Source: Babylonia areolata (lineage: Eukaryota; Mollusca; Gastropoda; Neogastropoda; Buccinidae). Taken from it: 64,000 nt of DNA. The notes beneath the pieces are model-generated. The model was not told where the DNA came from and made no database searches. It saw only the letters and a program-made list of their open reading frames with translations. The stretch lies in the NCBI RefSeq assembly GCF_041734735.1, contig NC_134880.1:21122246-21186245 (forward strand). The letters run 5' to 3'. Both the position numbers and the translations under genes were made by a program. Shown here piece after piece: positions 41,376 to 53,600 of this stretch; positions within the stretch are counted from its first letter, which is position 1, and each line of letters starts with the position of its first letter.

Positions 41376-41741
41376 GACGGGCGCAATAGCCGAGTGGTTA
41401 AAGCGTTGGACTGTCAATCTGAGGGTCCCGGGTTCGAATCACGGTGACGGCGCCTGGTGGGTAAAGGGTGGAGATTTTTACGATCTCCCAGGTCAACATA
41501 TGTGCAGACCTGCTAGTGCCTGAACCCCCTTCGTGTGTATATGCAAGCAGAAGATCAAATACGCACGTTAAAGATCTGTAATCCATGTCAGCGTTCGGTG
41601 GGTTATGGAAACAAGAACATACCCAGCATGCATCCCCCCGAAAACGGAGAATGGCTGCCTAGATGGCGGGGTAAAAACGGTCATACACGTAAAAGCCCAC
41701 TCGTGTGCATACGAGTGAACGCAGAAGAAGAAGAAGAAGAA
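41376..41741 (+). mobile_element. SINE family C with 12-bp target duplication
   Basis: Head GACGGGCGCAATAGCCGAGT...GGGTTCGAATC, full body, (GAA)n tail. GACCAACCTTTA occurs at 41364-41375 and 41742-41753. Confidence 0.92.
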
Positions 41742-42159
41742 GACCAACCTTTACTTGCAAACTTTGAAGCGTTCACTTTGCGCTCTCGGCCCACAGTTTC
41801 TCCGGGTCTCCAGCTACGCAGAACTTTAGTCGACTGAACATCACTGGAAGGTAAGTGGTGAAACACATATTTATAGTGTACACTACACAATACACTAGTC
41901 CAATGGTAGGCTAGTCTACACATCATACCGGATAACGATACTTGCGAACGGACCATCCCGGGACGCTAGAATTCCCTAGAAATATTATTAGTGTCCTTGA
42001 GCGGACGACGAGATCGCTGCTGCTTATTCCGGTTCAGGTTGATATTGGAGCACTGTTACCGGAAGCTCACACCTTAACGAGGATGTCTGTCTGTCTGTCT
42101 GTCTTATTGTATCTCTGTCTTTCTTTCTCCCACATGTACATACATGACAAGTACACGTA

Positions 42160-42374
42160 ATTCACATATACACCAATGCACACACATTCGCATACATACA
42201 CAAGTTCAGTCATACATTCAAGCTCATGTCGTATCCAGGCATACTGTATGCACACACATACTCATGCACACACATGTGCGCGCGCACACGTACACACACA
42301 CACACACACACACACACAAGGCGTGCACACACACACACACACACGGCGTGCACACACACACACACACATACACA

Positions 42375-42422
<48 letters not shown>
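42160..42422. repeat. (CA)n, (CG)n and (GA)n compound microsatellite
   Basis: (CA)n blocks with GTGCGCGCGC and GGCGTG interruptions at 42250-42378, then (GA)n to 42420. Confidence 0.95.
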
Positions 42423-42424
<2 letters not shown>

Positions 42425-42757
42425 TTATTTGTGCATATGGTCCAAATTGAGACTACCCATATTTTGTATACTGGACTGCCGGGAAGAAAGAATCAAAGAA
42501 ATTGGATGTGAAAGCATTTCAATTGGTGGGGACTGGAATCTGCATGGTTATTAAGGACTTCAACTTCGACTGAATAACAGAAAATGTGATGGAACCCGCT
42601 CTACCCCACACCACACGCCTTAAAAAATAAAAATAAAAAAAAGAATACAGTAACACTTTCATCTCCGCATGTGAAAATCACTATAGATTTTTTTTCTTCT
42701 TTTTTTGTTGTTGTTGTTGTCAATAATAAAAATCCATATACGGCTCGACCAAATTTG

Positions 42758-42815
42758 ATTGAATTGCCCCTGGTGAGCAGCCATGGCACGCAAACAAAAA
42801 TACAGCCTAGAATAA

Positions 42816-42860
<45 letters not shown>

Positions 42861-42970
42861 CACAGACAAACACACAGAGATCTATCTATCTATCTATCTA
42901 TTGAATTGCCCCTGGTGAGCAACCATGGCACGCAAACAAAAATACAGCCTGGAAGCGCGCGCGCGCGCGC
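42758..42970. repeat. Local duplication flanking (CA)n and (TCTA)n
   Basis: A block of about 55 bp (TTGAATTGCCCCTGGTGAGC...AAAAATACAGCCT) occurs at 42758-42812 and again at 42901-42954. (CA)n, (CAGACAAA)n and (TCTA)n lie between the copies and (GC)n at 42955-42970 follows. Confidence 0.9.
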
Positions 42971-43254
42971 AACTTACAGCGGTATTGCGGTGTCTGTTGT
43001 CAGGCAAGGCCGGTTTCATGCAAACAATCTTCATGGGGTCGTTGGGGTTTGCCGCAAAGCTTTTGTGCGTACGTACCGTTAGACAACGGTGGGACTGATT
43101 TTCAGACGAAGGTAGGTTTTGACTGACTCAATGTTTTACTGCATTATGAATGAGTGTGTAACGGTGCTGTGAATTGAATCTCGTTTGTTCAGTATTCGTG
43201 ATCAGTCAACTGGGTCGACTATTGTCAAGAGCTAAATGGAATATATATATATAT

Positions 43255-46200
43255 CTTGTTTTTGGTTTGAATAAAGATGTAGTCTTTGTAGCTTGCTACG
43301 TTGTTCCCGAAGGAGGCCCGATATACAATGATAAACTGATTAAAGATGGTATATTGCTATTAGAAGAAGCATTGCTACAGTATTTTGAAAAAGATGAAGT
43401 ATATTTCATGGTCACTGGAGATCTGAATGCTAGAACTGGTCAGGAACAAGCTGAACTTGAAGTCATGTCTAACTATGTGAATGAATGGGAGTGTGACAAA
43501 GTGGATGAAGGAAGTTATGTGCGCAATTCTAAGGACCAGGTGATTAATAATTTTGGTAAAACTTTGTTAGATTTGTGTTTCATGCTTGATATGGTTATTT
43601 TGAATGGTTTTTGTATGGGCGACACAGACGGTGAATATACTTTTGTGTCCCCCAGTGGATGCAGTGTGATTGATCATTTTCTTATTCCTTGTGATTTATT
43701 ATTGAACTTTGATTTGCATGTTGGTGAGCGTGTGGACTCGTGGCATTTACCAGTAGAAGTAACATGTACAAAGAATCAGAATAATTTAGGTGAGAATTCA
43801 AGACAACATGGCGAAGAAAAAATTGTATGGTCAGAAGAGAATGTTAGTTTTTATAAACATGAACTTGACAGTGCTGAATTTCAAGATTGTTTACAGAAAG
43901 CCTTCTTATTGTTAGATACTAGTATGGATGAGAGTTTAAATCAATTTGTTACTGCTTTATACGGGGCTGCTGCATGTATGGTTCGAAGAGTGGGCCAAGG
44001 GTACAAAAAATGTAATGATTGGTTTGATATTGAATGTAAACGAAAGAAGCAGGAAGTTAAAAGGTTATTAAAAGGATTTCAAAGATGTAAAACAGAAACA
44101 AATAAGAAAGAAAAAAGAGAAGCGTATGCTAAATCCAGAAAATAATATGTTGAATTAAGGAAATCAAAGGAGAGAGAATTTGAAGAGAATAGGCTGAGAA
44201 AATTGAGAGATTCAGTTAAGGATTCTAAAACGTTTTGGGCAATAATAAGGTCGGTGAATAGAAAGACTTTTATGTATAATGATGCATCTTTGCAACAATG
44301 GTATAACCACTTCTTTAGGGTTTTTAATGATGTTGACTTCGATGTACCACAAGAAGAGGACAGTTTGATAGAAGAAGATGGTGCATTTGAACCATTATTC
44401 AATAATCCCATATCTAAAGAAGAGATTACAGCTAGTATTAAACATTTGAAATCAGGAAAGAGTGCAGGACCAGATAAAATTGTCGGAGAGATGTTAAAGC
44501 ATGCAAATTCAGCCATTATTGACTTTCTTGTCCAGTTATTTAACCAGCTTTTTGATAATGGAACTTTTCCTTTGGAATGGTCAAAATCCATAATAATTCC
44601 AATTTACAAAAAGGGAGACGTCAACAATCCTGACAATTATCGTGGAGTAGCGCTTACCAGTATTTTAAGTAAAATTTACACTCACATACTGAACAATAGA
44701 TTAACAAAGTGGGCTGATAGGGAAGAAAAAATAATTGAACAGCAAGCAGGCTTTAGAAGTAATTACAGACCATATTTTTACATTGTATTCTGTTGTGCAA
44801 AAATATTTGCTAACAATACTAAACTTTATGTTGCATTTGTAGACTTTAAGAAGGCCTTCGATTCTGTGAATCGCAACGCTTTGTGGCATGTTCTGCGTGA
44901 AAGTGGTGTAAATGGTAAATTGTATATGGCTCTCAGAGGTATGTACAAATCAGTACTTGCATGTGTGCGTGTGAATGGTGTGTATTCAGAATGTTTTAGT
45001 TGTCCAAATGGCGTTAAACAAGGTTGTAATTTGAGCCCACAGATGTTTTCTTTTTTCATAAATGAATTAGCGGTGGAATTGTCAAGAAAAGGAAAACATG
45101 GAATTCATTTAATCCCGGGAGCTATTGAAATATTCTTACTATTATTCGCAGATGATGTTATTCTTTTGTCGGGTACTGTTAGGGGGGTACAAAACCAATT
45201 AAATGTTTTGAAAGAAGAAGCAGATCGCTTAGGCTTAACAGTTAATTTAGATAAAACTAACATTATGATTTTTAGAATGGGTGGGCATCTCTCAGTACAT
45301 GAAAAGTGATTATATGGAAATGCTGATGTTAAAGTAACTAATACATATAAGTATTTGGGAATTGTATTTTCAACAAAATTAAGTTTAAACTATGCGTGGG
45401 AAGAATCTTGTAGGAAAGCAAAGAAAGGTGTAATCGAAATACTGAAATCGTTAAAAAAGCTTAACTCGATTGATTATCATCTATTGTGGAAAATGTTTGA
45501 TATACAAATTGAACCTGTACTTACGTATGCAGCTGAAGTCTGGGGGCTAAAGGCAAACTCACAAATGGAGAAAGTGCACACATATGCAATAAAACGTTTT
45601 CTGAATGTACCGATTCACTCATCCAATACTGTATTACATGGGGAAACGGGTAGATATCCTTCGTACATAAAAACTTTTGTGAAATGCATAAAATATTGGT
45701 TGAAATTACTGAAGCTTCCGCAATCACGTTTGTGTAAACAGGCTTATGATATGATGTTATTACAAATGGATTTAGGTAGAGAAAACTGGGCTTATTATGT
45801 TAAAAAGATTTTGTCTGAACATGGTTTTGGAATTGTGTGGATGTCCCAGGAAGTGGGAAATGAACAGCAGTTTATTTCGGAATTTAAAGACAGACTTATT
45901 TGTTCTTTTAAACAAAATTGGCATTCTGATATGGAAACTAAAGAAAAATATAGTGTTTTTTTTCATTCAAAAGTATATTTCAAACAGAAAAATTCCTGAC
46001 AGTCATTACAGGTAAGTGGCAAAGAATAAATTTTGCAAGATTTCGACTAAGGACACTTGGGTTTAATGCAAATAAAAGATGGTTTCAGCCTGGGACATCC
46101 ACAGAATCACCATGTCCTTTGTGTGCTTTTAGTGTAGATGATGAAAAACATTACTTGTTTCAATGTAAATCATTCGATAGGGTAAGAGATAAGTACGAGT

Positions 46201-46590
46201 TCTTTCAGTCTGATGTAGCTAAAAGGCACGACATTGTTTCTGCTTTGTCGTCTGATGATGACCTCACAATACTGTCAATAGCTAAATTTCTTGTAGAAGC
46301 ACAAAGAATAAGATGTAGTCTTACTGTTCAGAACGGTGCCAGAGTGGATGAGGGGGACGGCAATGTGTGATGTCTGTTGTCTTGTGTTCAGACTGTGGGC
46401 CCAGTCCTAAGGTAGACATTGGACGGTATCGTTGATAGAATGGATGGTCGAGTAATGGTGTTTTTGTCTTTTTGTTTTGTTTTTGTTTTTGTTTCTTTTG
46501 TTTCTTTTTTTTTAATGTTTGTTGCTTCCTTATTGTAAGGATGTTGTATTTCGATAAAAGCTGTTTTGTTTTGTTTTGATGGATTAAGCA
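43255..46590 (+). mobile_element. Large 5'-truncated LINE with AP endonuclease and reverse transcriptase
   Basis: The endonuclease starts mid-domain (VVFVACYVVPEGG), with GDLNARTG and CSVIDHFLIP. The reverse transcriptase has KSGKSAGPDKI, PIYKKGDVNNPDNYRGVAL, VDFKKAFDSVNR, NGVKQGCNLSPQMF and FADDVIL (45145-45165). A long C-terminal region includes VLTYAAEVWGL and a Cys/His cluster (CPLCAFSVDDEKHYLFQC). Stops at 44143 (TAA) and 45307 (TGA) and a frameshift near 45990-46030 break it. The 3' end is TTTTGTTTT-rich near 46565-46580. The clade is not assigned. Codon use is AT-rich, unlike the other LINE. Confidence 0.88.
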
Positions 46591-46689
46591 GAGTGTGGTA
46601 TGGTACTTGTGGTGACATAAGAATTAACCCTATCACCCCTTGTCAATAGACCTATGCAGGTAATGACAATAAAAATATCAAAGCGTCAA

Positions 46690-46728
46690 AAGCGTCTCTC
46701 TCTCTCTCTCTCGTCTCTCTCTCTCTCA

Positions 46729-46796
<68 letters not shown>

Positions 46797-46820
46797 ACGT
46801 GCGTGCGCGCGCGCGCGTCA
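46690..46820. repeat. (TC)n, (GT)n, (CG)n compound microsatellite
   Basis: (TC)n at 46696-46728, (GT)n at 46733-46792 and (GC)n at 46801-46817. Confidence 0.95.
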
Positions 46821-46824
46821 AACA

Positions 46825-48660
46825 ACCTCGTATTTCTGCGCCGTACTGTATCATTGACTGAAACTGCGAATTAAAACGTTTGATACACAATTCAAGAAAT
46901 TGAAACTTTCGCATAACTTGATGCATTATAAAGCACATTTAGCCCTACTATCAATCAAGATCTTTACAAGCAGTGACAAAACCTCAGTAAATGTGTGGCC
47001 GGAGAAAAGGGAAAAAAAAAGAAAAAAAAGAGACAGACAGACACACATACACAGAGACAGACAGACAGACAGACAGAAAACGGTGTGCCGGTGTGATTTT
47101 TGACGGCCGGATTAATGCCGGCATTCGATTGTTGAATTGATACCGGTATGTATGTATGTATGTGTGTGTGGCTATTTTCTGTGGTAATTGTAGGCTACTC
47201 TTCCCCCGTCCTCCAATAAACATTATGTAGTATGCTAAATATCTCATCGTTAAAGGGCAAGACACTCCATGAGGACTGGAGAGCTATGTGTCTTGTTTTG
47301 TCGCCTCGTTGTGATGCATTCAAACCATTCCGCCACCATTTAAGTTTGTCAAGGGTCCGTCTCTAGCCTGTGCTGACGGTAATCATTATAATCACGTTTC
47401 GTTGTCAGTGAAGTTTTGTGATCCAGCGATTGCATTCACATATAAGCGTTCTCTTCCATATCTGAGTGTTCACTCCGGCTGCCGCGGCCAGTGCCGGCCA
47501 ACTCAGTCGACCCAGTCATACCCATCCCCCGCCAAACTCACAGCTTACACACACACACACACACACTCACGTACACACACACTGGCAAACTCACACTTTT
47601 TCCCATGACCACAGGCACAATCAGACAGACACACCGCGCGAGTGCACAAGAACGGACAGTATTTCACGGGCAAGTAATATTTCAATATTGTTGCCACCGA
47701 CGCGCACGCTTCGTGCTTTGATTGCAAAACGAGCAATGAAAGGACTTTAGCGTTCAATTCGTTTTGTGCTAACTGATACACACTATATCCAGAAACTGCT
47801 GTCACATGCCGTACTAATCCTTAAACAACCCCGAACTCTTCTATGTCGTTGTTTAAAGCGAATATCAACGAGGTTTAACTCAACTGAACACGCCACAAGT
47901 TCCATTTTTAGGTCAACTTTATCTTATTACCGGGATATTCACAGATAGCGATGATTTCTGCTGCCCACCTGACACATGGAAAATGTATGACTACTGGGTA
48001 GATAACTACGTGAATTCAAGAGTGTGCAGATGGCATACTTTTATCGTGGTCTTTCAATGTGTCTTCCGGACTTATTTTAAAGCATTAGAAAAAACAAACA
48101 AACAAACAAACAAACAACAAAAACAACAACAAAAAAACAAACAAAAACAAAAAAACAAAAAAACAACAACTGTACTGCACTTACGCATGAGTAGGCCTGA
48201 TAGTGTTACATGAAATCATGTTGCCATAGCCCAGCCCATGGCCCACCGCAAAGGATACATTTCAGGGCTGCAGTAACCAGTAGTATTGCATAACGTGCTT
48301 CAGCCTGGTACTCATATTGATTATTTCCCCTACTCTCGGAAATATATATATATATATGTATATATATAAATTTTTAAAAAAAGAAGAAAAAAAGAAGTAC
48401 TGCATAGTGCTTCAGCCTGGTAGGTATACTCGTACTGATTACTTTCCCTATTGTTCAGAAGAAAAAAAAACCTGAAAAAAAATGTATTCAGTGTAAAGTA
48501 GGGCACAGTGCAATCGTTGTGGTAAAAGTTTGCTTTGATTTGATATACAAGCTATTTCGCTCCAATCGAAATAACTAACGTTAGGCATATGGGAAAAAGT
48601 AGTTTCGCATTCTATGACAGAGAGAGCAGTATAAATTAAAACAATCCCGTTTCGTGCTGA
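46825..48660. other. Intergenic stretch without recognised gene
   Basis: Contains (CAGA)n at 47030-47080, short (CA)n at 47549-47566, an A/C-rich block at 48090-48175 and (TA)n at 48343-48368. A GC-richer patch at 47470-47530 has no clear frame. Confidence 0.6.
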
Positions 48661-48764
48661 TCTAAGTCAAGGGTAAATTAATGTGGTCTTTCTGTCTGTC
48701 CCCCTCTCATGCATAATTATGGGGACTGTTCCACACACTCTTGTTATTTTTAGTTTCCCTTCAC

Positions 48765-48935
48765 ACACACAGACACAGACAGACAGACAGACACACACAC
48801 ACACACACACACAGACAGAGTGAGAGAGACCGAGACAGAGACAGAGAGACACAGACGGACACAGACACAGAGAGACACAAAGACACAGAGAGAGACACAA
48901 AGGAGGGTGGAGGGGGGGGGGAGAGAGGAAGGCAG
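48765..48935. repeat. (CA)n/(GACA)n microsatellite
   Basis: Compound CA, CAGA and GAGACACA repeats. Confidence 0.95.
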
Positions 48936-49407
48936 AGACAGAAATAGACCGGGAGGCAATGTTTCATGCGGCGCAGATTATTAGGACTTCACTCATGCAG
49001 TTGTTTGGGACCGCGTACATTACCACTGCCAAGGAAAATCGATGCTGGCGGAACTGAAAGCAGTCCGCTGCTGCAGGGATATGTGGGTGAACACAGAAAG
49101 ACAGGTGCAAGAGCTCTTGTATATACATTAAACAGAAGACGTGTGTAATGGTTGGATGGAAGCACTGGTCAAAGTCCCTTGAGGCGCAACTACGAAAACA
49201 ACAAACATTATGTAAGTATACCTCAGTGTGTGATCACGTTTAAAATCTCGAATTAATTTTAGACAATGCACTGGATTGCACAGGATCCGAAGTATTCTAC
49301 TTAAAAATGTTCTCAGTGAGGTCTCTTTCTACACATTCTTGACTGTCAGCAGTATGTAGTTAAATTTAGAAAAGTCAATATTTGCATTTATCGATACTTG
49401 CGTTTGA

Positions 49408-49408
49408 T

Positions 49409-49485
<77 letters not shown>

Positions 49486-49524
49486 CAGAGATACTGATAG
49501 AGATAGATAGATAGATAGATAGAC

Positions 49525-49560
<36 letters not shown>

Positions 49561-49600
49561 CAGAGACAGAGACAGACTGAGACAGAGACAGAGATAGAGA
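49408..49600. repeat. (GT)n, (GATA)n and (GA)n compound microsatellite
   Basis: (GT)n at 49410-49485, (GATA)n at 49497-49524, then GAGA/GACAGA to about 49600. Confidence 0.95.
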
Positions 49601-49850
49601 GAGCAAACAAACAATTTCTGTTAACAAGTAAATACTGGGTATTCTTAGACTCGTTTTATACACTGACAAACAAATGATGAAAGTGGAAGATCAAAATAAC
49701 ATTTTAAACAATGAATCACGTCAGTCTACAGTAAGGAAGGGAGTGTACACGTATTTTACAAAAACAAAAACAATAAACCCTAAAAATTAAACCCATAGGC
49801 ACATGTGAAAAAACAACAACATTCTAATCAACAAGTACAGAAGTAAACTG

Positions 49851-49854
<4 letters not shown>

Positions 49855-49920
<66 letters not shown>

Positions 49921-50028
49921 TTTAGCTGAAGTAGGGTTAACAGTTACGACAAATGAGGAATTTGGTACAGGTGGGTTTGGTTCACAACCACTCTCCCCGC
50001 TCAAGCACCCCCCCAACCCCTTTCATCT

Positions 50029-50072
<44 letters not shown>
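49855..50072. repeat. (CA)n and (TC)n microsatellites
   Basis: (CA)n at 49855-49918 and (TC)n at 50031-50070. Confidence 0.95.
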
Positions 50073-50074
<2 letters not shown>

Positions 50075-50659
50075 GTTGTACTTTTTTTTTCGACGATATT
50101 TTTTTCAATACACACAGAACTGTACATAGCGTTTTAATTTCAGAAAGACATTTGACTCAGCGAATAGGAACATATTATGAGGTGTTTTATCAGTGGAAAT
50201 CGGATGTGAATTGGAAGTAATATCAAGCACCGAGACTGAGGAATTATGGAGCTGTTTTGACCTTCATGAGCGACAGTCGTTCATAATTTATCATTGGCGA
50301 TATTTCAGTGGCCCAAAAGATGTGAAACACAGATGAGCGTTGAACCCCCAGCCTGTATTCTTTCTGCTTTTTTTTTCTTCTCTCTTTTATCTTTTTTTTT
50401 TTTAATACTTATTTTGTTGTATCTTATTACCGAATTGTCAACAACAAAAAAAAGAAAGAAAAAAAAAGAAAGAAAAAAAAAGGGCACACACTTAATAATT
50501 TTGAGAGCCTTTGAAGTTTTTCATTGCTATTTGTTGATGTCTGTCTGGTAGGTTATACTGCCACTGGATTTCAAAACCAGCTCAATCCACTAAAACAAAT
50601 TTAAGTGGACAGTCTGCACTTAATGGTTAATATAGACAAAACAAACACAGGTTGGAAAG

Positions 50660-53600
50660 AAGTGGTGGTGGTGGTGTGTCCATCGAGATCGATGATGACC
50701 ATCGTTGTCATCCAGCTGGGGGATGGGGGGAGGGTGGTGGTGGGGTGGGGGGGAAGATGCTCATGAATCTATCTGTGAATGCACAGATGGCTGAATAGTC
50801 CAATCTGCGCATGAAATGTTCGCTGACAGTTGGGGCAGACAAAGACAGGCATACCATTGTCAGGGAGCTTGTTTGCCCGTGACTTTCTGGCCTGCCTCTT
50901 CTGAACAGCTGCAGCAGTCCTGTTGGCCTCGCACAACGTGGCGCCTTTGTGCACAGCAGCGCGCCATTTGTCACGGTCCACTGCAGATTCCTCCCAGAAG
51001 TCAGGGTTGATATCAAACGCTTTCAGAGAGACTTTCAGAGTATCTCTGAAGCGCTTCTTCTGACCTCCGTGTGATCTCTTCCCTTGTTGCAGCTCACCAT
51101 AGAAGAGCCTTTTGGGCATCCGATGGTCTGGCATGCGCGCCACGTGTCCAGCCCAGCGAAGCTGGGACTGCATCAGGATGGTGAAGATGCTGGGAAGGGT
51201 GGCTTTTGCGAGCACCTCTGTGTCTGGGTCTTGTCTTGCCACTTGATGTTCAGTAGTTTCCTGAGGCATGTTGTGTGGATGTGGTTCAGCTTCTTGGCAT
51301 GTCGTTGGTACACTGTCCAAGTTTCGCAGGCGTACAGTAGTGTGGGGGAGAACTACTGCTCTGTAGACCTTTAGCTTGGTCTCAAGACTAATGCCTCTTC
51401 TGTTCCAGACATTTGCATTGAGTCTACCAAAAGTTGCGCTTGCTCTTGCAGTCCTGACGTTCACTTCATCGTCGATGGTCGCATTTCGTGACAGTGTGCT
51501 GCCAAGGTATGTGAACCGCTCCACCGCACTGAGTCTCTGACCGTTGACTGTGATGTTGGGCTCAACGTAGGGTTTCCCTGGGGCTGGCTGATGGAGAACT
51601 TCAGTTTTCCTCGTGCAGATGGTAAGGCCGAAGTTCCTGCTGGCAGTGGCAAACTTGTCGACGCTGAGTTGCATGTCAGCTCAGATCCAGCGTTGAGGGC
51701 ACAATCATCAGCAAACAAAAAGTCTCTGATGATGTCTGTCATGACCTTCGTTTTTGCTTGAAGCCTTCTGAGGTTAAACAACTTGCCATCTGTTCGGTAC
51801 TTTAGGCCGATTCCAACATCGCCATCTCTGAAGGCATCAGTAAGCATTGCAGAGAACATGAGGCTGAACAGCGTTGGAGCCAGGACGCAGCCTTGCTTGA
51901 CACCATTAAATTTTGTGACAGCAAAAGGAGCAGATGTTTCGCCTTTGTCCTGGACTCGAGCCTGCATGCCTTCATGGAATTGGTTGACCAAGGAAATAAA
52001 TTTCCGAGGGCATCCGTACTTGGCCATGATCTTCCCTACTCACGGTGTCGAAGGCCTTAGTGAGGTCGACATAGGTGGAGAACAGATCAGCATTTTGCTC
52101 CTGACATTTCTCTTACAGCTGCCTTGCAGCAAACACCATGTCGGTGGTTCCGCGCTCTTTCCGGAATCCACATTGGCTCTCAGGCAATGACCTTGGTCAA
52201 GGTGTGCTGTGAGGCGGTTTAGTAGGATCCTGGCAAGTATCTTGCCTGCGATGGAGAGCAAGGAAATGCCCCGATGGTTATCACAGGCTTGCCGGTTCCC
52301 CTTTCGCTTGTACAAGTGAATGATAGATGCATCTTTGAAATCCTGGGGGATCGTCTCTTCTTTCCACATGAGTGAGTACAGCTGATGGAGCTTCAAAGTC
52401 AGCACAGTGCCTCCATCCTTGTAGACCTCTCCTGGTATGGAGTCTGAGCCAGGTGCTTTGCCACTGGATAGCAGACGGATTGCTTTCTGGGTCTCAAGAG
52501 GTGTTGGCGGATCGTCCAGTGCTTCGTTTGAATGGGGCTTGTGGGAGACGGTCTATGGCTTCATCATTTATGGAGGAAGGGCGATTTAAGACACTGTTGA
52601 AGTGCTCAGCCCAGCGTTCGAGAATCTCTCCTTCTCGGTGATCAAGGTATTCCCATCTGCACTGAGGAGGGGGGATGATCCTGAGGATGTGGGGCCGTAG
52701 ACTTCTTTTAAGGCATCATAGAACCTCTTCATATCGTGCCTGTCAGCATATCCCTGGATCTCATCAGCTTTGTCACTCAGCCACTTATCCTGCATCTGAC
52801 GTAACTTTTGCTGAACGGTCCTGCGGATGGAATCGTACGCATCCTTTTTTGATGTGGACTTTGGGTTGCTCAGGTAGGTTTGATGCAGACGGCGTTTCTC
52901 ATCCAGAAGCTGCTTGATTTCATCACAGTTTTCATCAAACCAGTCTTTGTGCTTTCTGGTCATGGGTCCCAGGGTCTCTGAAGCTGTACTATAGATCAGC
53001 TCACGCAGGGTCCTCCAGTCAGACTCCACATTCTGGTTGTCAGAGAGGCGGATTCCAGACGATCTTCCAGCAGCTCCACAAAGGACTGTTTGATGGTGAT
53101 GTTTTTCAGCTTAGCGATGTTGAGCCGTTTTGGAGCCTTCTGGCCTTGGGGGCGTCTTTTGGGCTGGATTCGAATATTCAGCTTCGAGACTACAAGGCGA
53201 TGGTCTGTCCAACACTCGGCGCCGCACATGGTCTTTGTTACACGTACATCTTGCCTATCCCTTTTCCTGACGATGACATAATCGATGAGATGCCAATGCT
53301 TTGAGCGAGGGTGCATCCATGACGTCCTGTTACGGGTAGGGAGTCAGAAAACTGTGTTGGTTATCAGCAGTTCGTGCTCTGCACAGGTCTGAAGCAAAAG
53401 CAATCCATTTGGGTTGCAGTGGCCCACACCGTGCTTTCCAATCACTCCATCCCAGGAGATGTAGTCAGAGCCAACTCTAGCATTGAAGTCCCCAAGAATG
53501 ATGAGCTTGTCTGCTTTAGGGATAGCAGCAATGACAGAGTGAAGGTCCTCGTAGAACTTCGCCTTCACTTCATCCGGGTTGGTCATGGTTGGGGCGTAGG

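Noticed and set aside
41376-41450. Possible tRNA genes (heads at 3571, 20904, 23202, 30863, 41376, 62933, 63921)
   Set aside because: Each has A and B boxes but continues into a conserved SINE body and tail with target duplications; the cloverleaf is degraded.
47270-47360. Possible SINE D fragment (CATTCCGCCACCATTTAA)
   Set aside because: Only a short A-box-like match; no body recognised.
48966-49148. 60-codon frame starting [13 protein letters not shown]
   Set aside because: No splice context, domain or codon signal to support it.
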